DNA of 64,000 bases from Gammaproteobacteria bacterium HGW-Gammaproteobacteria-13 (GTDB taxonomy: Bacteria > Pseudomonadota > Gammaproteobacteria > Pseudomonadales > Pseudomonadaceae). Location of the stretch: contig PGZH01000001.1 in NCBI GenBank assembly GCA_002840155.1, forward strand, positions 223,407-287,406, read 5' to 3'. Both the position numbers and the translations under genes were made by a program. The number at the start of each line of letters is the position of its first letter. Positions within the stretch are counted from its first letter, which is position 1. A model generated the notes under the pieces. The model was not told the DNA's origin, did no database searches, and was given only the letters and a program-made list of their open reading frames with translations. Positions 19,401 to 28,141 of the stretch are shown one piece after another.

Positions 19401-19568
19401 TCGGGCGCAGGCTCGGCCAGCCGTCACTCGATCGGTACCGGGGTGATCGGCGGGATGATGGCGGCGACCTTCCTGGCGATCTTCCTGATCCCGATGTTCT
19501 ACCTGCTGGTGGAGTCGCTGGCAGAGAAAATCGGCAAAGGCCGGAAAAAGGCCGACACGTCGGTTTGA
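16440..19568 (+). CDS. RND multidrug efflux permease (HAE-1 family)
   Basis: A 1042-residue inner-membrane proton/drug antiporter starting at GTG after TAAGGAG. It opens with [24 protein letters not shown] (TM1). TM4 contains [16 protein letters not shown], carrying the paired Asp residues of the proton relay, and the second half has [13 protein letters not shown] and [13 protein letters not shown]. Two large periplasmic loops follow TM1 and TM7. It is of the MexD/MexF/TriC type in general architecture. No outer-membrane factor gene follows, so it must share a channel such as OprM/TtgC encoded elsewhere. Regulated in all likelihood by the divergent TetR protein. Confidence 0.95.
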   Translation: MISRFFIDRPVFAAVISIIIVLAGLMAMRSLPIAQYPQILPPQVSVSASYAGASAQVIAETVAAPLEQSINGVEGMIYQQSNSGGNAMSLSVYFEVGRDPDQATIDVNNRVQAALAKLPEEVRRQGVKVQKKSSDILQVVTLYSPDGSRDPVYISNYALINVIDELKRLPGVGDVSQFGSKDYSMRIWLRPDKLAQYNLTPTDVVNSIREQNSQFAAGSFGQQPLKQEQDFTYTVTTQGRFTDPKEFENVILRTDDTGASLLLKDVARIELGAQDYSLMTSLNGQQNAAFGVYLQPGANALDTAEAVSKTLERLSQNFPSGMTYKVPYDTTKFVQVSIKEVIHTFFEALILVVLVVFIFLQNWRATLIPVLAIPVSLVGTFAGMYMLGFSINLLTLFGMVLAIGIVVDDAIVVIENVERVMATDKIGPREATIKAMEEVTGPIIAIVLVLCAVFVPVGFLGGLAGEMYKQFAITIAVSVVISGIVALTLSPALCALLLKPGHHEPAAPFRAFNRVFDKLTNGYTSGVRFFLKRSAVGLLLFGAMIALMVVLFNRVPSSLVPNEDQGYVINAYFLPPAASLTRTEKLTGDVTQQLMAHPAVQDVVTFAGFDVLTFGTRSNAGVSFVPLKDWSERTTPELDARNLTGEFMGMGAAQKDGVVLSFNPPPITGMSTTGGFEGFIQDRSGGTTAELAAKVQAFLAAAAKRPELAGVQSTFSANVPQYFIDLDRTKARALGVAVNDVFTAMQATFGSYYVNDFSLYGRTFQVSLQAEAEFRSKPEDLSQVYVRAGSGELVSLASLVKVERILGPDTYARFNVYPAAKILGGPAPGYSSGQALSAIQQVAEEVLGSDYSIGWTGSAFQEVASQGSGSSAFIFGLIMVFLILAAQYERWTLPLAVVTAVPFAVFGAILAVWLRGIENDLYFQVGLVTLIGLAAKNAILIVEFAVLCRHQGMGIFESALEASRLRFRPIIMTSLAFILGVVPLAISSGAGSASRHSIGTGVIGGMMAATFLAIFLIPMFYLLVESLAEKIGKGRKKADTSV

Positions 19569-19694
19569 CCAGCGCCCGCTGGTAAGGACAAGCCGTCGCC
19601 CGGATGCACGCTGGGAGCGGTTTGTCAGTCCGTTGTAGCTCGGTGTTGATCCGGGCTGCAGCGGCTCCATCGGTTATTTCATTTCTGGACACCC

Positions 19695-20879
19695 ATGCCG
19701 TTACGTCTTCTGTTGATTCTTGGCGCGTTAAGCGCCTTTGGCCCGTTGGCCATCGATTTCTATCTGCCGAGCTTCCCAACCCTGGCACGCGCGTTCGCCA
19801 CCGATGTGGAGCATGTGCAGCTGTCATTGGCCGCCTACTTTGCCGGCTTGGCTATTGGTCAGCTGGCGTACGGCCCGCTGGCCGACCGTTTCGGCCGGCG
19901 CAAACCGCTGCTGGTCGGGGTCATGTTGTTCAGCCTGGCGTCATTGGCCTGCGCCCTGGCGCCGAGCCTGGAATGGCTGATCGCCGCGCGCTTTGTCCAG
20001 GCCCTGGGTGGCTGCGCTGGGATGGTGGTGTCGCGGGCGGTGGTGCGTGATCTGTGCGACCCGATCAGCTCGGCCAAGGTGTTTTCCCAACTGATGCTGG
20101 TGATGGGCCTGGCGCCGATTCTCGCGCCGCTTGGCGGTGGGCTGCTGCTCAGCACGCTGGGTTGGCCGTCGATCTTTATTTGCCTGACGCTGTTCAGTTT
20201 TGTCTGCCTGCTGGCGGTGGCTAAGTGGCTGCCGGAAACCCTGGCCAAGGACTCGCCGCCTGCGCCTTTGCGCGGCGCCCTGGGGGAGTACAAGCGGCTG
20301 TTCGCTGACTTGCCGTTTCTCGGTTATGCGCTGACGGGCGGCTGTGCGATTGCCGGGATGTTTGCCTATATCGCCGGCTCGCCGTTCGTGTTTATCGAGC
20401 TGTATGGCATTCCCGCCGAGCACTACGGCTGGTTGTTCGGCAGCAATGCCCTGGGCTTTATTCTGGTGGCGCAGCTGAATGCCTGGCTGGTGGCGCGGCA
20501 CGGGCCGGCGTACTGGCTGGGCAAGACAGTGTGGTTTTACCTGGCCTGTGGCCTGGCCCTGCTACTGGTGGCGCTGGCCAAGCCACAGGCCTTGTGGCCG
20601 CTGCTGATTCCCTTGTTCGGCTGCATTGCCAGCCTGGGCATTCTCCTGCCCAACGCTTCGGCGTGCGCCATGGCCGGGCAGGGCAGCCATGCCGGCAGTG
20701 CTTCGGCGTTGCTCGGTAGTCTGCAGTTCGTCATCGCCGCCAGTGCCGCCGCCATGGTGGGCGTGCTGCATGACGGCAGTGCCTGGCCGATTGCCGTGGT
20801 GATTTTCGGCTGCGGGGTATTGGCCGTGAGCTTTTCGCTATTTACCCGCGGGGTCGAGCGCAACGCGATTCGCGCATAG
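19695..20879 (+). CDS. Bcr/CflA family MFS drug exporter
   Basis: A 394-residue 12-helix MFS protein. The first helix carries GPLAIDFYLPSFPTLARAF, a hallmark of the Bcr/CflA group, followed by MFS motif A (GPLADRFGRRKPLLVG) and motif C-like G-L-A-P-I-L-A-P-L-G-G-G-L in helix 5, which marks antiporters. Family members export bicyclomycin, chloramphenicol, sulphonamides or dipeptides. It is downstream of the RND genes on the same strand with a 126-bp gap, so independent transcription is possible. Confidence 0.9.
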   Translation: MPLRLLLILGALSAFGPLAIDFYLPSFPTLARAFATDVEHVQLSLAAYFAGLAIGQLAYGPLADRFGRRKPLLVGVMLFSLASLACALAPSLEWLIAARFVQALGGCAGMVVSRAVVRDLCDPISSAKVFSQLMLVMGLAPILAPLGGGLLLSTLGWPSIFICLTLFSFVCLLAVAKWLPETLAKDSPPAPLRGALGEYKRLFADLPFLGYALTGGCAIAGMFAYIAGSPFVFIELYGIPAEHYGWLFGSNALGFILVAQLNAWLVARHGPAYWLGKTVWFYLACGLALLLVALAKPQALWPLLIPLFGCIASLGILLPNASACAMAGQGSHAGSASALLGSLQFVIAASAAAMVGVLHDGSAWPIAVVIFGCGVLAVSFSLFTRGVERNAIRA

Positions 20880-20881
20880 GT

Positions 20882-21061
20882 TTAACTTGCGGCGCGCTGC
20901 TGCTCGAATGGCAGCCTATGTGGCGCGCTGAGGCGCGCTTGCAGGGTGCTGACAAACTGATGGGCCTCGCTTTCACTGCGGAAAGTGACACTCTGCTTGC
21001 CAAAACTTACTTGCCAGCCCGGGCCTGCAGCTGTTTTTACCGGTTGGATCATGACGTTCAT
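20882..21061 (-). CDS. Small conserved Pseudomonas protein of unknown function
   Basis: A 59-residue frame reading MNVMIQPVKTAAGPGWQVSF..., preceded by GGAGGC at 6 bp. The middle segment, W-Q-V-S-F-G-K-Q-S-V-T-F-R-S-E-S-E-A-H-Q-F-V-x-x-L-Q-A-R-L, looks like a compact DUF2188-like beta-beta-alpha unit (strand, strand, helix). A second ATG four codons in is also possible. It ends 2 bp from the convergent MFS gene. I recognise no function. The good ribosome-binding site and Pseudomonas-like codon use support that it is real. Confidence 0.7.
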   Translation of the reverse strand: MNVMIQPVKTAAGPGWQVSFGKQSVTFRSESEAHQFVSTLQARLSAPHRLPFEQQRAAS

Positions 21062-21130
21062 CGACGAGCCTCCTATGCAAGAAGGGCCAGTCTAGTCGCT
21101 CAATATGAACTTTCATTGACCTGTAACAAA

Positions 21131-23014
21131 TCAATCACGGCTGGCGTACCGTTGGTCTGATTCGCTCACTTTGGCTGTGCTGGGGTTGGCGCTGAACTGT
21201 ACGGCCAGCCCCGCCAGGCGAGTGAATTCGGTGACCAGGGCGATATCTGCGGCGCTCGGTCGGCTGGGCTGCGGGTAGTAGATGCCGAAGGTGCCCAGCA
21301 CCTGGCCGCTGTCATCCTTGAACGGCAGTGACCAGCACGCGCGCAGGCCGGCGGCCAGGGCAACGCTCTGGTAGTCGCGCCAATAGGGATGCTGGCTGAG
21401 GTCCTCGGCGATCACCAGCTCGCCACTTGCCGCGGCATGCCCGCAGGAGCCAACCTCCAGCGCCGCCTCAATCCCCTCAATGGCCTGGCAATAAGCCTCT
21501 GGCAAGCTCGGTGCGGCGCCGAGATGCAGGCGCTGGTGCTCATCGAGCAGCATGATCGAAACACGCATCTGCGGTTGCAGGTTTTCCAGGCGACGGGTGA
21601 TGCCGTTGAGGATGCTGTGCAGCGGGCGCAGGCCGAGCAGTTCGTCGAGCACCGCATTGCGCGCCTGCTGCAGATGCTGGGTCTGATGGCGCTCATGTAC
21701 GTCATGCAGGCTGCCGTGCAGGCTGTGCTCGGGCAGGCTCAGGTTGAGGTGCAGCTCGACTCTACGCGCCTGGCCGCTGAGGGTGAGCAACTGGCATTCC
21801 AGGCGCAGGCTGCCCAGTTTGCCGCCGCGCAGTTCTTCCAGGCGCTGGCGCAGGGTGGCCTGGCCCAGTTCCGGCATAAAGCGCTGCAACGGGCTGCCCA
21901 GGCTTTCGTGGATCGGGTAACCGCTGATCTGCTCCCAGGCCGGGTTGAGGAAGCTCAGTTTGTCGTCGGTATCGGTGATAAAAACGGCATCACCCAGGTG
22001 CTCGACCAGCGAACGGTAGCGGCTTTCGCTGACCTGCAGTTCGATGTCGATTTTCTTCTGTTCGGTGAGGTCGATATCGACGCAGTACAGCTCCAGCTGG
22101 TCGAGGCTGTTGCGCAGCATCAGGTGGCTGGAATAGACCCACACCAGACTGCCGTCCTTGCGCTGCAATTGCACCTCGGCGGCAGGAATCGGCGAGCCAC
22201 CGAGTTGCCACAGGTTGATCGCACTGGCCACCTTGCTGCGCGCCGGTAGCGGCACGATCAGCTCTTCCAGGCGGCGCCCCATCACCTCATGCACGGCATA
22301 GCCATAGAGCAGGGTGCTGGCCTGGTTCCAGTAAATCACCCGGCGTTCGCGGTCATAGCCTTGCACTGCAATTCGTGGGGTTTGCTCGAACAGCAGACGA
22401 AAGCGCTGCTCGCTTTCGCGCAGGGCGCTTTCATCATGTTTCTGCGCGCTGATGTTCTGCACCGTGCCGAGGATGTGGCCGTGCTCGTCGACCTCGCCGC
22501 GCAGCATCAGCCAGGTGGCTTGCTGTGGCTGGGGTTGCAGCAGACGGGCGCTCACCATCATGGGGGTGTGGCCTTCAAGCAAGGCCAGGAGGGCGCGTTG
22601 TACGGCAGCACGTTCGGCGGGGTGCAGCCAGCCGAGCAGCTGTTCGCTGGTGCACTGCTGGCTATCAGCGTCGCGGCCGAGCAGGCAGAGCGCCTCGTCA
22701 CTCCAGTAGAAAGCGTTACGGTACTCCCAGCTACCGAGCCCGGCATTGCGCTGGGTGTGTTGCAGCAGGCGGCTGTTATGGGTGAGTTTTTCCAGCAGTT
22801 GGCGCTGCGCCTGCCGGTCACGCTGGCTGAGCAGGAAGATCAGCCCGGTGCTGAGCAGAATAAACAGCAGGCCTTTGCCTGTTTGCAGCTCGGTCGCCAG
22901 TTCGCTGTCCTCGACCAGGGCATGCAGCAGATAGTCACTGCCGAAAATCCACAGGGCGCTGAACAGGATATATACGCCAGCCAGGCGCAGTGGGCCTTGA
23001 AGATCGGGTCGCAT
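21131..23014 (-). CDS. Membrane-anchored PAS-PAS-PAS-GAF sensor lacking an output domain
   Basis: A protein of 627 residues. Two N-terminal membrane segments (about 10-32 and 46-64) are followed by three PAS-like blocks (about 85-190, 205-325 and 335-450; the second and third begin S-E-Q-R-F-R-L-L-F-E-Q-T and S-E-S-R-Y-R-S-L-V-E-H-L) and a GAF domain (about 460-612; SILNGITRRLENLQPQMRVSIMLLDE, then SLPFKDDSGQVLGTFGIYY). In most relatives this array leads into GGDEF and EAL or a kinase core. Here the frame stops 15 residues after the GAF domain, and nothing downstream encodes such a domain. Either it acts by protein contact or it is a truncated gene. Confidence 0.85.
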   Translation of the reverse strand: MRPDLQGPLRLAGVYILFSALWIFGSDYLLHALVEDSELATELQTGKGLLFILLSTGLIFLLSQRDRQAQRQLLEKLTHNSRLLQHTQRNAGLGSWEYRNAFYWSDEALCLLGRDADSQQCTSEQLLGWLHPAERAAVQRALLALLEGHTPMMVSARLLQPQPQQATWLMLRGEVDEHGHILGTVQNISAQKHDESALRESEQRFRLLFEQTPRIAVQGYDRERRVIYWNQASTLLYGYAVHEVMGRRLEELIVPLPARSKVASAINLWQLGGSPIPAAEVQLQRKDGSLVWVYSSHLMLRNSLDQLELYCVDIDLTEQKKIDIELQVSESRYRSLVEHLGDAVFITDTDDKLSFLNPAWEQISGYPIHESLGSPLQRFMPELGQATLRQRLEELRGGKLGSLRLECQLLTLSGQARRVELHLNLSLPEHSLHGSLHDVHERHQTQHLQQARNAVLDELLGLRPLHSILNGITRRLENLQPQMRVSIMLLDEHQRLHLGAAPSLPEAYCQAIEGIEAALEVGSCGHAAASGELVIAEDLSQHPYWRDYQSVALAAGLRACWSLPFKDDSGQVLGTFGIYYPQPSRPSAADIALVTEFTRLAGLAVQFSANPSTAKVSESDQRYASRD

Positions 23015-23122
23015 CCCTTACCGCCAATGGCTAGCCAGGTCGAGAGAATTGCATGGGTGTTGCCTGACAAGAGGCAATGCACTGAGTCTAGACGGCCCCT
23101 TGTCGAATGCAGGGCGCGCGAT

Positions 23123-23159
23123 AAAAAAGCTGCCCGGCCCACGCAGCGCGTGAGCCGGG
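23123..23159 (-). terminator. Rho-independent terminator of the oxidoreductase gene
   Basis: On the minus strand a GC-rich stem (CCCGGCTCACGC / GCGTGGGCCGGG, one mismatch) is followed by AGC and six T residues, 15 bp after the stop codon of the gene at 23174. Confidence 0.85.
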
Positions 23160-23173
23160 GTGGCTAAGCGGCT

Positions 23174-24190
23174 TTAAAAGCCTTCGAGGACGATCTTGCC
23201 CTTGGCCGTGCCGCTCTCCAGCAGCGCATGGGCGCGGCGCAGATTGGCCGCGTTGATGCTGCCGAAGTGCTCGCCCAGGGTCGTCTGCAAGGTGCCGGCA
23301 TCTACCAGCTCGGCCACCCGATTCAACAGACGATGCTGCTCGATCATGTCCGCAGTTTCGAACAGCGAGCGGGTAAACATCAGCTCCCAGTGCAGCGACA
23401 GGCTTTTGCGCTTGAGCTGCATGATGTCCAGCGCCTGCTCAGGGTCGTCGATCAGCGCCAGGTGGCCTTGCGGGGCGAGGGCTTCGACCAGTTGCGCGAA
23501 GTGCTGATCGGTCTGGGTCAGGCTGGCGACGTGGGTCACCTGATCAATGCCGATACGTTTCAGTTCTTCACTCAGCGGCTGGCGATGGTCGATCACATGG
23601 TGTGCACCCAGCTGGCGAACCCAGGCTTGGGTTTCCGGGCGAGATGCGGTGGCGATCACGGTCAGGCCGGTGAGTTGACGGGCCAGCTGCACCAGCACCG
23701 AACCGACGCCACCGGCGGCGCCGACGATCAGCAGGCTCTGGCCCAGGTCTGCGTTGCCCTGAGGGATCTGCAAGCGCTCAAACAGCAGTTCCCAGGCGGT
23801 GATCGCGGTCAGCGGCAGGGCGGCGGCTTCGGCAAACGGCAGTTTTGCCGGCATACGCCCGGCGATGCGCTCATCCACCACATGCAGTTCGCTGTTGGCC
23901 CCTGCGCGGTTGATTGCGCCGGCGTAATAGACCCGGTCGCCGGGCTGGAACAGGCTGACTTCGCTGCCCACCGCTTTGACGATACCGCTGGAGTCCCAAC
24001 CGAGCACCTTGGCGGCGGCGCCTTCCGGGGCGACGTTGCGACGGATCTTGGTGTCCACCGGGTTGACCGAAATGGCCTTGACCTCGACCAGCAGATCGCG
24101 CGGGCCGGGCGTGGGTGCCGGCAGTTCGACATCCTGCAAAGCGTCAGCGTGATCGGCGGGCAGGGATTGGTAATAGGCGACAGCTTTCAT
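23174..24190 (-). CDS. Zinc-type alcohol dehydrogenase-like / quinone oxidoreductase (MDR family)
   Basis: A 338-residue medium-chain dehydrogenase/reductase. The NADPH-binding glycine motif is V-G-A-A-G-G-V-G-S-V-L-V-Q-L-A, the N-terminal catalytic domain shows VNPVDTKIRRN and LGWDSSGIVKAVGSEV, and the C-terminal half has KGKIVLEGF. The structural-zinc Cys cluster is absent, as in zinc-free ZADH and quinone reductases. Likely role: NADPH reduction of quinones or enones. The broken monooxygenase-like gene lies 9 bp upstream on the same strand, and a LysR gene is divergent, a common arrangement for electrophile-responsive operons. Confidence 0.87.
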   Translation of the reverse strand: MKAVAYYQSLPADHADALQDVELPAPTPGPRDLLVEVKAISVNPVDTKIRRNVAPEGAAAKVLGWDSSGIVKAVGSEVSLFQPGDRVYYAGAINRAGANSELHVVDERIAGRMPAKLPFAEAAALPLTAITAWELLFERLQIPQGNADLGQSLLIVGAAGGVGSVLVQLARQLTGLTVIATASRPETQAWVRQLGAHHVIDHRQPLSEELKRIGIDQVTHVASLTQTDQHFAQLVEALAPQGHLALIDDPEQALDIMQLKRKSLSLHWELMFTRSLFETADMIEQHRLLNRVAELVDAGTLQTTLGEHFGSINAANLRRAHALLESGTAKGKIVLEGF

Positions 24191-24199
24191 AAGGGCTCC

Positions 24200-24493
24200 T
24201 TAGAGGATGCGTTGCATCAGTTGATGATCGACCTGTTCCAGCAAGCTGCCGCAGGTCTGTACGAAATGCAGGAAGTGCGCGGTCTGCTGGTGCGCACTGA
24301 GGGCTGCGGCGTCCTGCCATTGCTCGACCATGATGAAACGGCTGGGCTGCTCCTGATGCAGGTGCAGGTTGTATTGCAGGCAACCGGCTTCGGCCTAGCT
24401 AGGCGGCACCAGCTGGCGCAGGCCGGCCTCAACCGCCTCGGCATGGCCGGGGCGCGCGGTGATGGTGGCAATCAAAGTCAATGGCGTGGTCAT
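24200..24493 (-). pseudogene. Antibiotic-biosynthesis-monooxygenase (YgiN-like) gene interrupted by an amber codon
   Basis: A 97-codon frame reads MTTPLTLIATITARPGHAEA... through to ...LLEQVDHQLMQRIL and is clearly a quinol-type ABM domain: CLQYNLHLHQEQPSRFIMVEQW, then AHQQTAHF. Codon 33 is TAG (plus-strand CTA at 24395-24397), within P-P-S-stop-A-E-A-G-C, where relatives have P-T-R-A-E-P-G-C. The frame is otherwise intact on both sides with normal codon use, so the lesion is recent or is a sequencing error. Without readthrough only 32 residues would be made. It is the first gene of a unit with the oxidoreductase at 23174, divergent from the LysR gene. Confidence 0.85.
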
Positions 24494-24596
24494 GGCGGAC
24501 TCCGGTTCAAGTGCTGCCATGCTCGGTTATTTGATTGACGAGAAAAACAGCCTGCTACTAGAGTCTCTTTCAATATTTTTTTGATAATGAGCCGCC

Positions 24597-25514
24597 ATGC
24601 TGCGTTTTGATGATCTGCAGTTGTTTGTCACCACCGCTGATCTGGGCAATCTCTCGGCCGCCGCGCGGCGCCTGGATATTTCCCCGGCGGTGGCCAGCGC
24701 CGCGCTCAAGCGCCTGGAGCAGCAGCTGGAGGCGCGCCTGTTTAGCCGCTCCACCCGCAGTCTGCGCCTGACGCCGGAGGGTGAGCTGTTTCTCGGCCAT
24801 GCGCGCCTGGCCTTGCAGAGTTTAGATGACGGCCGGCAGCAGCTGGCCGGCAGCAAGGTCGGCATCAGCGGGCCGTTGCAACTGTCTGCACCCTCGGACT
24901 TTGGTCGCAATACCTTGCTGCCCTGGCTGGATGAGTTTCAGCAGGCGCACCCGCAGGTGCAGCTGCGTCTGCTGCTGGGGGATCGCGTGGCCGATCTGTT
25001 CCGCGAGCCGGTGGACATTGCCCTGCGCTACGGCGCACCGGAGGACTCCAGCCTGGTCGCCTTGCCCGTGGCTGCGTCTAACCGGCGCGTGCTCTGCGCC
25101 GCACCGCAGTACCTGCGCAAGCATGGCGCGCCACAGGCGGTGGAGGAACTGGCCGAGCACAACTGCCTGCTCTATATGCTCGGCGGACGGCTGCATGACC
25201 GCTGGCGCTTCAGCGACGGCAAGCGCGAGCAGGACATCAGCGTCAAAGGTGACCGGGTCAGTGACGATGCCGACGTAGTCCGGCGCTGGGCGGTCAGCGG
25301 GGCTGGGCTGGTGTACAAATCCTGGCTGGATGTGGCCGGCGACGTGCGTGCCGGACGGCTCCAGGTGTTGTTACCTGAACTGCGCGGCGAGCCGACACCG
25401 CTCAACCTGATCTGCGCGCACCGGGCGCAGCTGAGTAAACCGGTGTTGCTGCTGCGTGAGTTCGTTCAACTTCGCTGTGCGGAGTTGTTGGCGGATGCAC
25501 CGTGGCCGAACTAA
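24597..25514 (+). CDS. LysR-family transcriptional regulator
   Basis: A 305-residue LysR protein. The N-terminal winged helix is typical (MLRFDDLQLFVTTADLGNLSAAARRLDISPAVASAALKRLEQQLEARLFSRSTRSLRLTPEG, residues 1-62), followed by a linker helix and a periplasmic-binding-protein-like effector domain that begins near GPLQLSAPSDFGRNTLLPWLDEF. It is of the CrgA/AaeR-like subgroup common next to quinone reductases. It is divergent from the ABM/oxidoreductase unit with about 100 bp between, so it most likely controls that unit in response to an electrophile or quinone. Confidence 0.9.
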   Translation: MLRFDDLQLFVTTADLGNLSAAARRLDISPAVASAALKRLEQQLEARLFSRSTRSLRLTPEGELFLGHARLALQSLDDGRQQLAGSKVGISGPLQLSAPSDFGRNTLLPWLDEFQQAHPQVQLRLLLGDRVADLFREPVDIALRYGAPEDSSLVALPVAASNRRVLCAAPQYLRKHGAPQAVEELAEHNCLLYMLGGRLHDRWRFSDGKREQDISVKGDRVSDDADVVRRWAVSGAGLVYKSWLDVAGDVRAGRLQVLLPELRGEPTPLNLICAHRAQLSKPVLLLREFVQLRCAELLADAPWPN

Positions 25515-25596
25515 GATTGCCGCCAGCGCGCTGCGGCAATCCATCGCAGTGCGGCTATGTCATATGCGCCCCGGAGCAATGCTAGAGTCGCGCCCC

Positions 25597-25983
25597 ATGA
25601 AAATGACCCGTACTGACCGTCGCCTGCTGGCCTGGATGCTGTATTTCAGCGTTCTGTTCAGTGCGTTCGCCTGCAGTATCGGTCACGGCCAGATGGCTGG
25701 CCTGCAGCTCAGCGGCTTGAGCAGCCAGTACTGCTCGTTCGACGGAAACTTCGGCGCTGGTGCCGATCTGGATGGCTCCGGTGTGGTAGCGCCCAACCCC
25801 GCCACCGGCTCCGGCTGCTCCCTGAGTTCCACCTTCAGCGCGATTATCCTGGCGGCGTTCTTCGGTCTGCTGGGCCTGCTGGCCCCCAGCCGCGCGCCCC
25901 TGCTGACGTTCTTCTTCATTCCGCGACCTGTCCGCTACCTCTGGCCCTCGGCCAATCCTCGCGCATCCCCCGTTCTGGCTTGA
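25597..25983 (+). CDS. DUF2946 protein, copper-uptake neighbourhood
   Basis: A 128-residue secreted or membrane-anchored protein starting MKMTRTDRRLLAWMLYFSVLFSAFACSIGHGQ. It has one N-terminal hydrophobic segment (about 12-30), a middle with two cysteines (YCSF, SGCSLSS) and a second hydrophobic segment (about 80-97). This matches the DUF2946 family, whose genes sit next to TonB-dependent copper receptors in Pseudomonas. The function is unknown; the cysteines and His near the membrane face suggest metal handling. A second DUF2946 gene lies at 31710, so the two flank the first receptor-PepSY unit. Confidence 0.8.
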   Translation: MKMTRTDRRLLAWMLYFSVLFSAFACSIGHGQMAGLQLSGLSSQYCSFDGNFGAGADLDGSGVVAPNPATGSGCSLSSTFSAIILAAFFGLLGLLAPSRAPLLTFFFIPRPVRYLWPSANPRASPVLA

Positions 25984-26095
25984 GTTGCTGTTGCTGCGGC
26001 CGCATTTGCGGCCGCGCTGATCACTTGAAACCAGATAAAAATCCGCGTCTGTCGGTGCTTGAAGAGCGCCCGATGGACCGAAGTTGGGGAAGTCC

Positions 26096-28141
26096 ATGCG
26101 TCAGATATCCGTATTCAGCCTGCTGGCTGTCAGCATCAGCCTGGCCAGTTCCGCCTATGCCGAGCATCTCAAACTAGAAGACAGCACCGTGATCGGTCAG
26201 CAGCATGGGGATGCGACTGCACCGAGCATTGCCGAGAAGCGCGCCGAATTTGCGCGGATTCCCGGTGGTGCCAGTGTTGTCGATGGCGAAACCTACAAGA
26301 CCGGCCGCGCCAGTTCGCCGCAGGATGCCCTGGGCCAGGCCACTGGCGTGTATATCCAGTCGCGTTCCGGTGCCGAGGAATCGCGCCTGTCGATCCGTGG
26401 CTCGGGCCTGCAGCGCACCTTCCACCAGCGCGGCATTCTGCTGATGCAGGACGGCGCGCCGCTGAACCTGGCTGATGGCAGTGGCGACTTCCAGAGCATT
26501 GAGCCGATTGCCCTGGACCATATCGAGGTCATGCGTGGCGCCAACGCTTGGCGCTACGGCGCCGCCAACCTGGGCGGGGCGATCAACTTTGTCACGCCCA
26601 CCGGCAAAACTGCGCCCAAGGTGCAGCTGCGCACCGAGGCCGGCAGTTTCGACTACCAGCGCATCTTCGGCGCGGTGGCCGAAGACTTTGGTGACTGGGA
26701 TGCCTACCTGAGTTTTTCCGATTATTCCCAGGACGGTTTTCGCGATCACGCTCGCCAGGAAAACCAGCGCTATTTCGCCAATATCGGCGGGCGTATAAAC
26801 GAGCGCTTGTCGACCCGCTTTTATATCAGCCACGTGGAAACCGATTCGGAAATTCCCGGCAGCCTGACCAAGGCGCAGTTGCGGCGTAACCCCGAGCAGG
26901 CGGCGCTGAGCACGGTGACCGGCGATAACAAACGCGATTTCACCCTTAACCGCATCGGCAATATCACCACTCTGCAACTGGATGGCGGACACAGCCTGGA
27001 ACTGTCGAGTTTCTACAGCGAGAAATCGCTGTGGCACCCGATCTTCCAGGTGCTGGAAGTCGACAGCGAAGATGTCGGCGTACGCCTGACCCACAAGTGG
27101 CACAACAGCGACGGCTGGCGTTGGAACGCTGGCGTGGAAGCCTTGCAGGGCCGTAACCAGGCGGAAAACTACGTCAACGTCGCCGGCAAACGTGGCAACC
27201 TGGTAGACCGCCAGGTGCAGACGGCGCGCAGCCTGAATGCCTTTACCGAGCTGGAAGTGCCGCTGGCCGAGGACTGGGCGCTGATCGGCGGTCTGACCTG
27301 GCTGCACAGCGAACGCGATATCGATGACAAGCTGAAAAGCAGCTTCAACTTCGCCGGGGTGCCGACGGGTTTCCAGGATGCGTCATTCAACCGTAGCTAC
27401 AGTGCCCGTATCGGCCGGATCGGTCTGCGTCATGACCTGGCCGATGGCGTACAGCTTTTTACCAACCTCAGCCAGAGCTATGAGCCGCCAACCTTTAGCG
27501 AGCTGACCGGGGGCGCCATCGTCACCGAGAACGAGGCGCAGAAGGCCACCACTCTGGAAGCCGGTATGCGTTTCAAACAGGGCAACCTAGACCTGGACCT
27601 GGCGGTTTACCGCAGCGAGATTCGCGACGAGCTGCTGGGCTACGTCAACCCGCTCAACCCGACGCAGGTGGTCACCACCAACGCCGACCGCACCGTGCAT
27701 CAGGGCATCGAGTTCGGTGCTGCCTGGCAGCTGGGTGAGCTGGTGTTGCGCGGTCAGTACTTGCTCAATGACTTCCGCTTCGACAACGACCCGGCTTACG
27801 GCAACAACCGCATTGCCGGCGTGCCGAGCCAGTTCCTCAAGGGTGAGGCGTTGTGGCAGCGGGGTGGCTGGTATGCCGGCCCGACTGTCGAGTGGGTGCC
27901 GGTGCACTACGCCGCCGACCATGCCGAATCGCTGTATGCCGAAGCCTATGCAATCTGGGGCTTGAAGGGCGGTTATCGCCCACGTGAAGGCCTGGGCTTC
28001 TTTGTCGAAGGGCGCAACCTCTCGGACAAGACCTATATCGCCACCACCGGCGTAGTCGCCAATGCCCGTGGCCAGGATGCCGCGCTGTTTATGCCCGGTG
28101 ACGGTCGCAGCCTGTATGTCGGCCTGGAGTGGAAGCTTTGA
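26096..28141 (+). CDS. TonB-dependent outer-membrane receptor
   Basis: The start is at MRQISVFSLLAV, preceded by GGGGAAG, giving 681 residues. Signal peptide about 1-22 (ending S-A-Y-A). The plug domain spans about 45-160 with the usual blocks (PQDALGQATGVYIQSRSGAEESRLSIRGSGLQ, and EVMRGANAWRYGAANLGGAINFVTP), and a 22-strand barrel ends in L-Y-V-G-L-E-W-K-L. There is no N-terminal signalling domain. It resembles FecA-type and siderophore or metal-chelate receptors. It overlaps the next PepSY gene by 4 bp, and PepSY membrane proteins reduce imported ferric or cupric chelates, so a siderophore or metallophore ligand is likely. Ligand unknown. Confidence 0.9.
   Translation: MRQISVFSLLAVSISLASSAYAEHLKLEDSTVIGQQHGDATAPSIAEKRAEFARIPGGASVVDGETYKTGRASSPQDALGQATGVYIQSRSGAEESRLSIRGSGLQRTFHQRGILLMQDGAPLNLADGSGDFQSIEPIALDHIEVMRGANAWRYGAANLGGAINFVTPTGKTAPKVQLRTEAGSFDYQRIFGAVAEDFGDWDAYLSFSDYSQDGFRDHARQENQRYFANIGGRINERLSTRFYISHVETDSEIPGSLTKAQLRRNPEQAALSTVTGDNKRDFTLNRIGNITTLQLDGGHSLELSSFYSEKSLWHPIFQVLEVDSEDVGVRLTHKWHNSDGWRWNAGVEALQGRNQAENYVNVAGKRGNLVDRQVQTARSLNAFTELEVPLAEDWALIGGLTWLHSERDIDDKLKSSFNFAGVPTGFQDASFNRSYSARIGRIGLRHDLADGVQLFTNLSQSYEPPTFSELTGGAIVTENEAQKATTLEAGMRFKQGNLDLDLAVYRSEIRDELLGYVNPLNPTQVVTTNADRTVHQGIEFGAAWQLGELVLRGQYLLNDFRFDNDPAYGNNRIAGVPSQFLKGEALWQRGGWYAGPTVEWVPVHYAADHAESLYAEAYAIWGLKGGYRPREGLGFFVEGRNLSDKTYIATTGVVANARGQDAALFMPGDGRSLYVGLEWKL

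Noticed and set aside
16446-19670. 1074-codon open frame antisense to the RND permease
   Set aside because: It is a mirror of the high-G+C coding strand; the product is His/Gln/Arg-rich low complexity with no domain, and the plus-strand permease is unmistakable.
20879-21131. Remnant of a GGDEF/EAL domain after the PAS-GAF sensor
   Set aside because: The gap holds only the 59-residue conserved gene and short spacer; no GGDEF- or EAL-like residues appear in any frame.
24200-24493. Selenocysteine or pyrrolysine-type readthrough of the amber codon
   Set aside because: TAG is not a selenocysteine codon, pyrrolysine systems are not known in Pseudomonas, and relatives have Arg here. A simple mutation or base-call error is enough.
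23228-24538. 436-codon frame opposite the oxidoreductase
   Set aside because: It is antisense to a clear MDR enzyme and the ABM pseudogene, with Gln/His-rich shadow composition.
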